Shown one piece after another: positions 55,983 to 64,000 of a DNA stretch of 64,000 nt (positions are counted from its first letter, which is position 1; the number at the start of each line of letters is the position of its first letter). The DNA lies in assembly GCF_003337375.1 (NCBI RefSeq), contig NZ_QPJD01000003.1, positions 124,001 through 188,000 of the forward strand. Direction: 5' to 3'. This DNA is from Paenibacillus prosopidis (GTDB lineage: Bacteria; Bacillota; Bacilli; Paenibacillales; Paenibacillaceae). The notes under the pieces were generated by a model that saw nothing but the letters and a program-made list of their open reading frames with translations, did no database searches and was not told the origin of the DNA. A program made the position numbers and the translations under genes.

Positions 55983-58641
55983 AGCAGACAGCAAGGACAA
56001 TAATAAAGATAAGCTGCGCGTATATGAGTACGCTAAATCTCTCAATATGAGCAGCAAAGAAATTATTACGATTCTTAAACGGCTAAATTTGCCCGTCAAT
56101 AACCATATGAGTGTAATGGAAAATGAGATGGTGCATAAGGTTGAAGGCTTTTTCCGCGATATTAAATCGAATGCTGCCGCAAAACGGGCACAGGAAACGA
56201 CAAGCGTATCAGTTTCTTCTGCGCAGCCTATTGCTACCCGGCCGCAATCGCAGCAGCCGCAGCAGCATGAGAGAAAACCGCAGGCGCAGCCTCAAACCAC
56301 AAACAATAATTTATCTCAAGATAGACAGGGGCCTATGAATTCTATTAATACGAAAACACAAACCAACCAACAGCAGAGTGAACAACGACCAGCGCAACAA
56401 TCAAGCACCAACCGACCAGCGCAACAATCAAGCAACAACCGACCAGCGCAACAATCAAGCAGCAATCGTCCGGCACAATCAAATACTGCCCGCCCAGGAC
56501 AAGGTCAAGGCGGACAAGGCAATCGTCCATCCGGTTCTAACGCAAGCCGTCCAGGACAAGGTCAAGGCGGTCAAAATAATCGTCCGGCACCATCCGGCCA
56601 GAACCGCAGCAGTCAAGGCGGACAAGGAAATACGAATAACCGTCCAGGCGCACCACGTCAAGACGCAGGCAGCCGTCCTGCGCCGCAAGGACAAAATCGT
56701 GCTTTTGAATCCAGACCAGCGCAAGGGCAAGCCCGTGCAAATGACGATCAAGCGAACAGAAAAGGTAAACCAAACCAAAAACGGTTTGACGATGCTAAAG
56801 TTAGCGGCTACAAAGGCAATAACAACCGTGGACCTAAAGGACGCGGCGGGAAATTCCAACAACAGCCTCCGCGCGAGAAGATTGATAATACACCTAAGAA
56901 GATTATCGTCCGCGGCACGATGACAGTCGGCGACTTAGCCAAGTTGCTTCACAAGGACGCATCAGAAGTTATCAAAAAGCTGATCTTCCTTGGTGTTATG
57001 GCTACAATTAACCAAGAGATCGACATGGATGCGATTCATTTGATCGCTTCCGACTACGGCGTAGAAGTCGAAGTGAAAATTCCGGTTGAGGAAGATTCGT
57101 TTGAAACCGTCGAAGAGACAGACGAAGATGAAAATTTGGTAGCCCGTCCTCCGGTTGTAACGATTATGGGTCACGTTGACCATGGTAAAACAACCTTGCT
57201 CGATGCGATTCGCAAAACGAACGTAACAGGCGGAGAAGCCGGAGGCATTACGCAGCACATCGGCGCTTACCAAGTTGAGATTAATCATAAAAAGATTACG
57301 TTCTTGGATACGCCTGGTCACGAAGCGTTTACGTTAATGCGTGCACGTGGTGCACAGGTGACGGACATTACAATTATCGTTGTAGCTGCTGATGACGGCA
57401 TTATGCCTCAGACAGTTGAAGCAATCAACCACGCGAAAGCGGCTGGTGTGCCGATTATCGTAGCAGTTAACAAAATCGATAAGCCAGAAGCAAACGTTGA
57501 CAAAATTAAGCAAGAGATGACTGAGTATGAACTTGTACCCGAGGAGTGGGGTGGCGATACGATTTTCGTCGAAGTTTCCGCGAAACAACGTATTGGACTC
57601 GAAGGTCTTCTTGAAATGATTTTGCTCGTAGCTGAGGTTAACGACTACAAAGCCAACCCGAACAAACGGGCGCGCGCTACTGTTATCGAAGCAGAACTCG
57701 ACAAAGGGAAAGGACCGGTTGCACGTATTCTCGTACAGCACGGTACGCTCAAAATCGGAGATGCTTTCGTCGCGGGTAATTGCTTCGGCCGTGTCAGGGC
57801 AATGGTTAACGACAAAGGCCGCCGCTTAAAAGAAGCAGGTCCATCGACACCAATAGAAATTACGGGCCTAACGGAAGTGCCGCAAGCCGGAGATCCGTTT
57901 ATGGTATTCGAAGACGAGCGCAAAGCACGTGCTATCGCAGACCGTCGTTCCATCAAACAGCGTCAATCGGAGATGGGCGCAAATACCCGCGTTACACTGG
58001 ATGATTTGTATAGTCATATAAAAGATGGTGAAATTAAAGATCTGAACGTTATTATTAAATCGGACGTTCAAGGTTCTGCCGAGGCACTGAAAGGCTCGCT
58101 TGCTAAAATTGATATCGAAGGCGTTCGCGTTAAAATCATTCATAGCGGTGTTGGCGCGATTACAGAATCGGATATTATTTTAGCGTCGGCTTCCAATGCA
58201 ATCGTTATCGGTTTTAACGTTCGTCCGGATCCGCAAGCGGAAGCGACGATCGCCCAAGAAAAAGTTGATGTGCGGATGCACCGCATCATTTACAACGTCA
58301 TTGATGAAATCGAGCAAGCCATGAAGGGCATGCTTGATCCGATTTTCAAAGAAGTTGTAATCGGCCATGCAGAAGTGCGTAACGTATTCAAAGTGACAAA
58401 GGTAGGTGCGATTGCCGGCTGTATGATTACTTCCGGGAAGATCACTCGCTCCGCTGAAGCGCGTCTTATCCGTGGCGGAATTGTCGTATACACGGGTAAG
58501 ATCGATTCCCTCAAGCGTTTTAAAGATGATGCTAAAGAAGTTGCTCAAGGCTATGAGTGCGGCATAACGCTTGATCGTTACAACGATGTAAGAGAAGGAG
58601 ACACGATCGAAGCGTTTGTCATGGAATCAGTAGAGAGGTGA
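55972..58641 (+). CDS. infB: Translation initiation factor IF-2
   Basis: GTPase that brings initiator tRNA to the 30S subunit. The 889-aa product has an N-terminal IF2_N helix (about 15-65, [20 protein letters not shown]), a 220-residue linker rich in Gln, Asn, Arg, Pro and Gly with direct repeats, a second IF2_N domain (about 310-360), the G domain ([20 protein letters not shown]) and the C-terminal domains ending [12 protein letters not shown] start 55972 with GGAGGT upstream. The linker is unusually long and repetitive compared with B. subtilis IF-2 (716 aa). Confidence 0.97.
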   Translation: MNNKADSKDNNKDKLRVYEYAKSLNMSSKEIITILKRLNLPVNNHMSVMENEMVHKVEGFFRDIKSNAAAKRAQETTSVSVSSAQPIATRPQSQQPQQHERKPQAQPQTTNNNLSQDRQGPMNSINTKTQTNQQQSEQRPAQQSSTNRPAQQSSNNRPAQQSSSNRPAQSNTARPGQGQGGQGNRPSGSNASRPGQGQGGQNNRPAPSGQNRSSQGGQGNTNNRPGAPRQDAGSRPAPQGQNRAFESRPAQGQARANDDQANRKGKPNQKRFDDAKVSGYKGNNNRGPKGRGGKFQQQPPREKIDNTPKKIIVRGTMTVGDLAKLLHKDASEVIKKLIFLGVMATINQEIDMDAIHLIASDYGVEVEVKIPVEEDSFETVEETDEDENLVARPPVVTIMGHVDHGKTTLLDAIRKTNVTGGEAGGITQHIGAYQVEINHKKITFLDTPGHEAFTLMRARGAQVTDITIIVVAADDGIMPQTVEAINHAKAAGVPIIVAVNKIDKPEANVDKIKQEMTEYELVPEEWGGDTIFVEVSAKQRIGLEGLLEMILLVAEVNDYKANPNKRARATVIEAELDKGKGPVARILVQHGTLKIGDAFVAGNCFGRVRAMVNDKGRRLKEAGPSTPIEITGLTEVPQAGDPFMVFEDERKARAIADRRSIKQRQSEMGANTRVTLDDLYSHIKDGEIKDLNVIIKSDVQGSAEALKGSLAKIDIEGVRVKIIHSGVGAITESDIILASASNAIVIGFNVRPDPQAEATIAQEKVDVRMHRIIYNVIDEIEQAMKGMLDPIFKEVVIGHAEVRNVFKVTKVGAIAGCMITSGKITRSAEARLIRGGIVVYTGKIDSLKRFKDDAKEVAQGYECGITLDRYNDVREGDTIEAFVMESVER
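56386..56466 (+). repeat. Three tandem 27-base repeats in the infB linker
   Basis: Units start at 56386, 56413 and 56440, each beginning CGACCAGCGCAACAATCAAG and encoding RPAQQSSxN. They are almost identical at DNA level, pointing to recent duplication. A related GQGQGG repeat follows at about 56500-56580. Confidence 0.85.
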
Positions 58642-58648
58642 GTATAGC

Positions 58649-59005
58649 ATGGCAAAAATCCGTGTAGGACGGGTCGGCGAGCAAATTAAAAAAGAGCTGA
58701 GCCAAATTATACAAACAGAACTAAAAGATCCAAGGATCGGTTTCATTACCGTTACAGGTGTGGAAGCAACGAGTGATCTGTCACAAGCGAAAGTATATCT
58801 AAGCGTGCTTGGAAGCGATGAGCAGAAGGAAGCAACGCTTAAAGCTCTGGCAAGCGGAACAGGCTTTATCCGTTCTGAGCTGGGTAAGCGGATGCGGCTT
58901 CGTCATACACCAGTAATACTGTTCAAGTTTGACAGCAGTATAGAATACGGAAGCCGTATCGAAGCTTTGCTTGAAAACATTAACAGCGGGAATCAAACTC
59001 GATGA
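58649..59005 (+). CDS. rbfA: Ribosome-binding factor A
   Basis: 30S maturation and cold-adaptation factor, 118 aa, single KH-like domain with [20 protein letters not shown] and [20 protein letters not shown]. It follows infB by 7 bases; ylxP, which lies here in B. subtilis, is absent. Its stop overlaps nrnA by 4 bases. Confidence 0.96.
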   Translation: MAKIRVGRVGEQIKKELSQIIQTELKDPRIGFITVTGVEATSDLSQAKVYLSVLGSDEQKEATLKALASGTGFIRSELGKRMRLRHTPVILFKFDSSIEYGSRIEALLENINSGNQTR

Positions 59006-59991
59006 CCATACAAGGCAGCTATTTGGAGCAGCTGGATGAAGCACTGGCGTTTATGAGGAGTGCGGAAAGCTTCCTCGTCGTATCGCATGTCCAGCCGGAT
59101 GGTGATGCAATCAGTTCTACTGTAGTTGTAGGCTGGCTGCTTCAAAAGCTGGGTAAGTCGGCCGTGATGATGAACGAAGACGAGCTGCCGTCCAGACTGA
59201 GTTACTTGTACCAATTCGATTCAATCATCAATTATCAGCTTGAAGCCACTAAGCAGACGTACGACGCCATAATTGCCATAGACTGTGCTGATTTTAGGCG
59301 GATCGGAGAAGTATCGGGCAGCTTTGCCCCTGAAGCGAAGCTGCTTAATATCGATCATCATCCTACGAACAACGGCTTTGGCTCCGTTAATGTTATCCGT
59401 GCCGAAGCGGCAGCAACAGTAGAAATTTTGTTTGATTTGATCGAGCATGCAGGTATTTCACTTGACTTAGATTGCGCCACAGCCATTTATACGGGACTAC
59501 TAACCGATACAGGCGGATTCCGCTATTCCAATACAAGTCCCCGCGTCATGGAGATAGCATCGCGGTTGCTTGCAGTTGGCGTATCCGGAAATGAATTGGC
59601 CGATCATTTGCTTGAGAAAATGACGATGGCTAAGTTAAAGCTGCTGCAAATCGCCTTAAACCGTTTGGAGTTTACAGATAATTTGGAGATCGGCTGGGTA
59701 TTCATCGGCAAAGATGACTTGCGTGACACGGGTGCGGTATCTGAGGACCTAGAAGGCATTGTTAATTATGCGCTTAATGTTGACGGTGTCGAGGTTGGCA
59801 TTTTGTTTAAAGAAACAGAAGACGGCGCTGTCAAAGCGAGTCTCCGTTCTGCAGGTAAAGCGAATGTTGCTGCTATAGCACAGTCGTTTGGCGGGGGCGG
59901 GCATGTCAGAGCAGCGGGATGCCGGCTGGAAGGTCCATTATCTGACGCAATTAGTCAGCTAGTTGAAGCAGTAAGAAAGGCGTTGGTTTAA
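59002..59991 (+). CDS. nrnA: Bifunctional oligoribonuclease/pAp phosphatase NrnA (DHH family)
   Basis: 329-aa DHH/DHHA1 phosphoesterase that degrades nanoRNA and dephosphorylates 3'-phosphoadenosine 5'-phosphate. Motifs: [43 protein letters not shown] and C-terminal [11 protein letters not shown]. In B. subtilis nrnA is elsewhere; its place between rbfA and truB is common in Clostridia and Paenibacillus. Confidence 0.94.
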   Translation: MTIQGSYLEQLDEALAFMRSAESFLVVSHVQPDGDAISSTVVVGWLLQKLGKSAVMMNEDELPSRLSYLYQFDSIINYQLEATKQTYDAIIAIDCADFRRIGEVSGSFAPEAKLLNIDHHPTNNGFGSVNVIRAEAAATVEILFDLIEHAGISLDLDCATAIYTGLLTDTGGFRYSNTSPRVMEIASRLLAVGVSGNELADHLLEKMTMAKLKLLQIALNRLEFTDNLEIGWVFIGKDDLRDTGAVSEDLEGIVNYALNVDGVEVGILFKETEDGAVKASLRSAGKANVAAIAQSFGGGGHVRAAGCRLEGPLSDAISQLVEAVRKALV

Positions 59992-59994
59992 ACG

Positions 59995-60909
59995 ATGGAC
60001 GGCATTTTGGCAGTTTGGAAGCCTGAAGGCTGGACTTCTCACGATGTGGTTGCGAAAGTTAGACGTATCCTGAAGATGAAGCGTATCGGACATGCAGGAA
60101 CGCTTGATCCTATGGTGACCGGTGTATTGCCGCTATGTCTCGGACGTGCCACACGAGTGGTTGAATATGTTCAAGAACGGCCCAAAGCCTATGAAGCCGT
60201 ATTGCAGCTTGGCATCGCAACCGATACAGAGGATCTGACCGGAACGGTTATTGAGCAGCAATCGTCAGTAGACGTTACAGAGTTTGATGTTCGTGAGGCT
60301 CTTAAACGCTTTGAGGGAGAGATTGAACAGATACCTCCGATGTATTCCGCGGTCAAAATCGAGGGTAAGCGGCTTTACGAGCTGGCCAGAGAAGGCAAAA
60401 CGGTGGAACGGAAGCCGAGATTAGTTACTATTCACAAAATAGAGCTAATTGACGCGCAGCTGGAGTTGGAACATCCCAAAATCTCTTTTTCGGTCGTATG
60501 TTCAAAGGGGACTTATATCCGCACATTATGTGTGGATATTGGCAAAGCGTTAGGGGTACCTGCTGCAATGGCTCATTTGACGCGTACGATGTCTGGCGGC
60601 ATCACGAAAGAGAGCTGCTTGACGCTTGAGCAAATCGAGCAATTGCAGCAATCCGGTACGTTAAGCGAGCATTTAATTGCTGCAGATGAAGCTATTACGC
60701 ATTTGGAGCGTGCAGAGGTTCCAGTATCAATCGGCAGGCTTGCGCTACAGGGGCAAAAGGTTGGTTTGGAACATGCTGGTATAAGAGCTTTAGACAGCGA
60801 AGCGGGAAAACTTATTCGTCTATATAATGACGATAATTCGTTTCTCGGGATATTTCAGATCGACACGGAGGCCGCTGTATTCAAGCCAGTCAAAGTTTTT
60901 TCTGCTTGA
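59995..60909 (+). CDS. truB: tRNA pseudouridine-55 synthase
   Basis: Makes pseudouridine 55 in the T-loop, next to the position modified by TrmFO. The 304-aa product has WKPEGWTSHDVVAKVR, GHAGTLDPMVTGVLPLCLG with the catalytic Asp, IPPMYSAVKIEGKRLYELAR and CSKGTYIRTLCVDIG. Starts 3 bases after nrnA. Confidence 0.96.
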   Translation: MDGILAVWKPEGWTSHDVVAKVRRILKMKRIGHAGTLDPMVTGVLPLCLGRATRVVEYVQERPKAYEAVLQLGIATDTEDLTGTVIEQQSSVDVTEFDVREALKRFEGEIEQIPPMYSAVKIEGKRLYELAREGKTVERKPRLVTIHKIELIDAQLELEHPKISFSVVCSKGTYIRTLCVDIGKALGVPAAMAHLTRTMSGGITKESCLTLEQIEQLQQSGTLSEHLIAADEAITHLERAEVPVSIGRLALQGQKVGLEHAGIRALDSEAGKLIRLYNDDNSFLGIFQIDTEAAVFKPVKVFSA

Positions 60910-60944
60910 GCAGTCGTTAAAGAAAGTTAATAGGAAATGCAGGT

Positions 60945-61904
60945 GTGTCAGCGTTGGAAATAATACCATTAACTTATCCTTTAAACGGTTTGTCCACGTT
61001 AACGCTGGACAAACCGCTTTCCATAGCAATCGGTCATTTTGACGGTGTTCATCGCGGACACCAAAATGTGATTCGCCAAGCAGTAAGGGAAGCGAAGGAA
61101 GCCGATTTGCTGTCAGCGGTATTGACCTTTGATCCGCATCCAAAGGAAGTGCTCGGTCAAGGCGATCAATATTATCGCTGCCTTACGCCTTTAGAAGTTA
61201 AGACGGGATTGTTTGCGGAGCTAGGAGTCGATCTCGTATTCGTCATGAGATTTGATACCACTTTCGCATCTGTCTCCCCGGAGCGCTTCGTAGATGAAGT
61301 GCTGCGCACGCTTCGTGCAAAGCAGGTCGTTGTAGGCTTCGATTTCAATTTTGGTTACAGAGGCTCCGGAAACACGGAAGCGCTGAAGCAATTGGGCTAC
61401 CCTGACATTGCTGTGCATGTTATTGAGCCGCTGTTTGAAAACGGCATAAAAGTCAGCAGCACCTATATTCGGGAATCGCTCGAGCAAGGCGACTTAGAAT
61501 TGGCTGAACGCCTGCTGGGCAGACCTTATGAAATGGCTGGTATCATTGTACATGGGGATGGGAGAGGCAGAACAATAGGTTTTCCTACCGCTAACCTGCA
61601 ATTCAAGCATCCTTTCGTAGCTCCGAGGCTTGGCGTTTATGCGATTACCGCACTGCTGGGCGGGAAGGCATACCCGGGCGTTTTGAATCATGGAATGAAG
61701 CCTACGTTTAATAAGCAAGAGGTTCAGCCGGTTATGGAGGCACATTTGTTTGATTTCAATAGTGACATTTATGGGGAACAAATACGTGTTCAATTCCGAT
61801 CTTTTATCCGGCCGGAACAGAAATTCAATTCAGTTGATGAGCTCGTCAAACAAATTGAGTTAGACTCACAAAAGGCTAGATTTCTAACGGAAGCATATAA
61901 ATAA
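60945..61904 (+). CDS. ribF: Bifunctional riboflavin kinase/FAD synthetase
   Basis: Makes FMN and FAD. The 319-aa product has an N-terminal adenylyltransferase domain (AIGHFDGVHRGHQNVI, VLTFDPHPKEVL, FDFNFGYRGSGN, STYIRESLEQG) and a C-terminal flavokinase domain (about 188-310, GRTIGFPTANLQ, GVLNHGMKPTF). Start could be GTG 60945 (AGGAA 8 bases upstream) or TTG 60954 (CAGGTG 8 bases upstream). The sequence near the start contains a perfect 11-bp inverted repeat, described separately. Confidence 0.95.
   Translation: MSALEIIPLTYPLNGLSTLTLDKPLSIAIGHFDGVHRGHQNVIRQAVREAKEADLLSAVLTFDPHPKEVLGQGDQYYRCLTPLEVKTGLFAELGVDLVFVMRFDTTFASVSPERFVDEVLRTLRAKQVVVGFDFNFGYRGSGNTEALKQLGYPDIAVHVIEPLFENGIKVSSTYIRESLEQGDLELAERLLGRPYEMAGIIVHGDGRGRTIGFPTANLQFKHPFVAPRLGVYAITALLGGKAYPGVLNHGMKPTFNKQEVQPVMEAHLFDFNSDIYGEQIRVQFRSFIRPEQKFNSVDELVKQIELDSQKARFLTEAYK
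60986..61016 (+). repeat. Perfect 11-bp inverted repeat inside the start of ribF
   Basis: CGGTTTGTCCA (60986-60996) and TGGACAAACCG (61006-61016) are exact reverse complements with a 9-base loop CGTTAACGC. The stem encodes residues about 14-24 of RibF. Confidence 0.75.
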
Positions 61905-61924
61905 CGAAGAAAATCGCATTCGCC

Positions 61925-61954
61925 TCGACAACGGTCTATCTAATATGATATACT
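61925..61954 (+). promoter_or_regulatory. Promoter of rpsO
   Basis: TCGACA (61925-61930) and TATACT (61949-61954) with an 18-base spacer. Each box differs from consensus at one position. Transcription would start near 61961. Confidence 0.7.
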
Positions 61955-61960
61955 TTACAA

Positions 61961-62079
61961 CGTTGTGATTAGACATACGTTTTATATGTTCTAACCGCAT
62001 ACTTAACCTTAGCTTGGGTGTCCGATCTCACCGGCGGCAGCGAGGCTAATGGCGATTATATTGAAGGAGGTGAATTAGG
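61961..62079 (+). ncRNA. Structured leader of rpsO (S15 autoregulation candidate)
   Basis: CCTTAGC (62007-62013) pairs with GCTAATGG (62045-62052) with one bulge, enclosing GGTG (62017-62020) paired with CACC (62029-62032) and a GGCGGCAGC segment. This gives a junction-like fold just before the ribosome site GGAGGTG. S15 is known to bind its own mRNA leader in Bacillales relatives; assignment to that family is inferred, not tested. Confidence 0.55.
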
Positions 62080-62349
62080 ATGGCAATCACTCAAGAACGT
62101 AAACAAGAACTGATTGAGACGCATAAGACACATGCTACGGATACTGGTTCTCCAGAAGTTCAAGTCGCTATCCTGACTGAAAACATCGTTAACTTGACTC
62201 AACATTTGCGGGAGCACAAGAAAGATCACCATTCCCGTCGTGGTTTGCTCAAGATGGTAGGTCAGCGCCGTAAGCTGCTTGCATACCTCAAAAACAATGA
62301 TGTTAGACGTTACAGCGCATTGATCGAAAAACTCGGCCTTCGCCGATAA
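62080..62349 (+). CDS. rpsO: 30S ribosomal protein S15
   Basis: 89-aa S15 with [40 protein letters not shown] and [12 protein letters not shown], binding 16S rRNA in the central domain. GGAGGTG about 9 bases upstream of ATG. Confidence 0.98.
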   Translation: MAITQERKQELIETHKTHATDTGSPEVQVAILTENIVNLTQHLREHKKDHHSRRGLLKMVGQRRKLLAYLKNNDVRRYSALIEKLGLRR

Positions 62350-62362
62350 AACATGCGTAATG

Positions 62363-62424
62363 AAAAGCAACCTGGCTGTCCTGCCGTCCGGGATTATCGG
62401 ATATGCGGATTCGGGTTGCTTTTT
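62363..62424 (+). terminator. Rho-independent terminator after rpsO
   Basis: AAAAGCAACC (62363-62372) pairs with GGTTGCTTTT (62414-62423), followed by T; the long loop may hold a small inner stem. Located 14 bases after the rpsO stop. Confidence 0.85.
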
Positions 62425-62446
62425 GTAATATGAAAAGACTCAGAAA

Positions 62447-62475
62447 TTGCTACCATTCGTGTAGAAATATATACG
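62447..62475 (+). promoter_or_regulatory. Possible promoter of pnp
   Basis: TTGCTA (62447-62452) and TATACG (62470-62475) are 17 bases apart. The boxes are only moderate, but the position between the rpsO terminator and pnp is right. Confidence 0.45.
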
Positions 62476-62502
62476 AAATGACTAACCTTTAGGAGGGATA
62501 AA

Positions 62503-64000
62503 ATGGTTCAACGAATTGAAATGACAGTAGGCGGAAGACCGCTGTCGATCGAGACAGGCCGTCTCGCAAAGCAAGCGAACGCTGCGGTAACCGTTCAATA
62601 CGGCGATACAGTCGTACTATGTACGGTAACAGCATCTGCTGGACCGAAGGATTTGGATTTTTTCCCTTTAACAGTCAATTACGAAGAGCGTTTATATGCG
62701 GTCGGTAAAATTCCAGGGGGTTTCATTAAACGTGAAGGCCGTCCTAGCGAAAAAGCAATATTGTCCAGCCGTTTAACGGACAGACCGATTCGTCCGCTGT
62801 TCCCGGAAGGTTTCCGGAATGATGTGCAAGTCATGAACATGGTCATGAGCGTCGATCAGGATTGCTCGCCTGAAATCGCTGCAATGATCGGCACGTCAGC
62901 TGCATTATCTATTTCAGACGTTCCTTTTGACGGCCCAATTGGGGGGGTAATCGTTGCCCGTGTAAACGGTCAATTTATCATTAACCCGACAGTTGAGCAG
63001 GAGCAGCAAACCGATCTTTACGTCGTCGTTGCAGGAACTAAGGACGCCATTATGATGGTAGAGGCGGAAGCGAACGAGGTTTCTGAAGATGTTATGCTCG
63101 AAGCGATTATGTTCGGTCATGACGAAATCAAGAACATTGTCGTTAAAATCGAAGAGCTGCAGGCTGTTGCCGGCAAACCGAAAATGGAAGTTAAGCTACA
63201 TAGTACAAATGAACAAGTCAATGCTGATGTTCGCGCATTTGCATCTGCACAGCTTGTTGAGGCCATTAAGGTTGAAGAAAAGCATGCGCGTCAAGATGCG
63301 ATTGATGCTGTGAACAGCGCTGCTGTCACTCATTTCGAAGAGCAGTATGCTGAAACGCCTGAGCTGCTTTCCGATGTGAAGGAAGTACTCTATGACATCG
63401 TGAAGGAAGAGGTTCGCCGCCTCATTTCTCATGACAAGGTTCGTCCCGACGGACGTAAGCTTGATGAAATCCGTCCTATTGATTGCGATGTAGCGCTTTT
63501 GCCGCGCACACATGGATCCGGATTGTTTACACGCGGTCAGACACAAGCGCTTAGCGTTTGTACACTTGGTGCGATGGGCGATGTTCAAATATTGGATGGC
63601 ATTTCGCCTGAAGAAACAAAACGCTTCATGCACCATTACAACTTCCCTCCGTTCAGCGTAGGTGAAGCTCGCCCGCTTCGTCCGCCAGGGCGCCGCGAAA
63701 TTGGTCATGGTGCGCTTGGTGAGCGTGCGCTATCGAAGGTAATTCCTTCTGAGGCAGATTTCCCTTATACAATTCGCCTCGTTTCTGAAGTGTTGGAATC
63801 GAACGGTTCTTCATCGCAAGCAAGTATTTGTGCGAGCACGCTTGCAATGATGGATGCGGGGGTACCGATTAAAGCACCTGTAGCAGGTATTGCAATGGGG
63901 CTTATCAAAGACGGCGACCACTTCGCTATTCTTTCCGATATTCAAGGTATGGAAGATCATCTTGGCGATATGGACTTTAAGGTTGCGGGTACTGCGGAAG
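62503..64000 (+). CDS. pnp: Polyribonucleotide nucleotidyltransferase (PNPase), 5' part
   Basis: 3'-5' phosphorolytic exoribonuclease of mRNA decay. The first 499 residues are present and the frame runs off the right edge. Visible are the first RNase PH domain ([54 protein letters not shown]), the helical linker, and most of the second RNase PH domain ([57 protein letters not shown]). The KH and S1 domains must lie outside. ATG 62503 follows AGGAGGG. Confidence 0.97.
   Translation, partial: MVQRIEMTVGGRPLSIETGRLAKQANAAVTVQYGDTVVLCTVTASAGPKDLDFFPLTVNYEERLYAVGKIPGGFIKREGRPSEKAILSSRLTDRPIRPLFPEGFRNDVQVMNMVMSVDQDCSPEIAAMIGTSAALSISDVPFDGPIGGVIVARVNGQFIINPTVEQEQQTDLYVVVAGTKDAIMMVEAEANEVSEDVMLEAIMFGHDEIKNIVVKIEELQAVAGKPKMEVKLHSTNEQVNADVRAFASAQLVEAIKVEEKHARQDAIDAVNSAAVTHFEEQYAETPELLSDVKEVLYDIVKEEVRRLISHDKVRPDGRKLDEIRPIDCDVALLPRTHGSGLFTRGQTQALSVCTLGAMGDVQILDGISPEETKRFMHHYNFPPFSVGEARPLRPPGRREIGHGALGERALSKVIPSEADFPYTIRLVSEVLESNGSSSQASICASTLAMMDAGVPIKAPVAGIAMGLIKDGDHFAILSDIQGMEDHLGDMDFKVAGTAE

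Noticed and set aside
60910..60944. FMN riboswitch upstream of ribF
   Set aside because: Only 35 bases separate truB and ribF, too few for an aptamer, and the bifunctional kinase/synthetase is usually not under that riboswitch.

Overview
The window is a 64 kb stretch of a low-to-mid G+C Gram-positive chromosome in which every recognised gene lies on the + strand. Gene order (sucD-dprA-topA-trmFO-hslV-hslU-codY, then a fla/che operon, then rpsB-tsf-pyrH-frr-uppS-cdsA-dxr-rseP-proS-polC-rimP-nusA-ylxR-ylxQ-infB-rbfA-nrnA-truB-ribF-rpsO-pnp) is the classic Bacillales arrangement. Departures from Bacillus subtilis point to a Paenibacillus-type organism (Paenibacillaceae): no xerC before hslV, no ylxP before rbfA, nrnA between rbfA and truB, a short eukaryote/archaeal-like ProRS in the proS slot, and several small lineage-specific genes around sigD. 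The genus is inferred from gene order and protein style, not from a search.

Region 1 (1-9163): end of sucD with a strong terminator, DNA uptake/recombination gene dprA, topoisomerase I, an 850-base non-coding gap packed with inverted and tandem repeats, tRNA methyltransferase trmFO, the HslVU protease and the nutrient-sensing repressor CodY, closed by a terminator.

Region 2 (9164-40362): about 31 kb of flagellar and chemotaxis genes, nearly all spaced by less than 60 bases or overlapping, consistent with one fla/che operon. It encodes rod and MS-ring (flgB, flgC, fliE, fliF), switch (fliG, fliM, fliY), export ATPase complex (fliH, fliI, fliJ), hook assembly (fliK, flgD, hook protein), export gate (fliO, fliP, fliQ, fliR, flhB, flhA), placement/number control (flhF, flhG), a B. 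subtilis-like chemotaxis core (cheY, cheB, cheA, cheW, cheC, cheD) and sigma-D. After sigD come a FapA-like protein and three small poorly characterised genes, including a SwrB-like membrane protein and a membrane-anchored protein with only the LysM-like part of MltG/YceG.

Region 3 (40363-64000): translation, nucleotide, isoprenoid/lipid and replication genes in blocks, each block preceded by a recognisable promoter and structured leader (rpsB, rimP, rpsO) or followed by a terminator. pnp runs off the right edge.

I found no prophage, transposase gene, CRISPR array, tRNA or rRNA. No clearly novel multi-gene system is visible. The items most worth a second look are the palindromic repeat element at 4371-4461, the structured rpsB leader with two competing pairings, an 11-bp hairpin inside the start of ribF, the HslV N-terminus, and the small genes near sigD.
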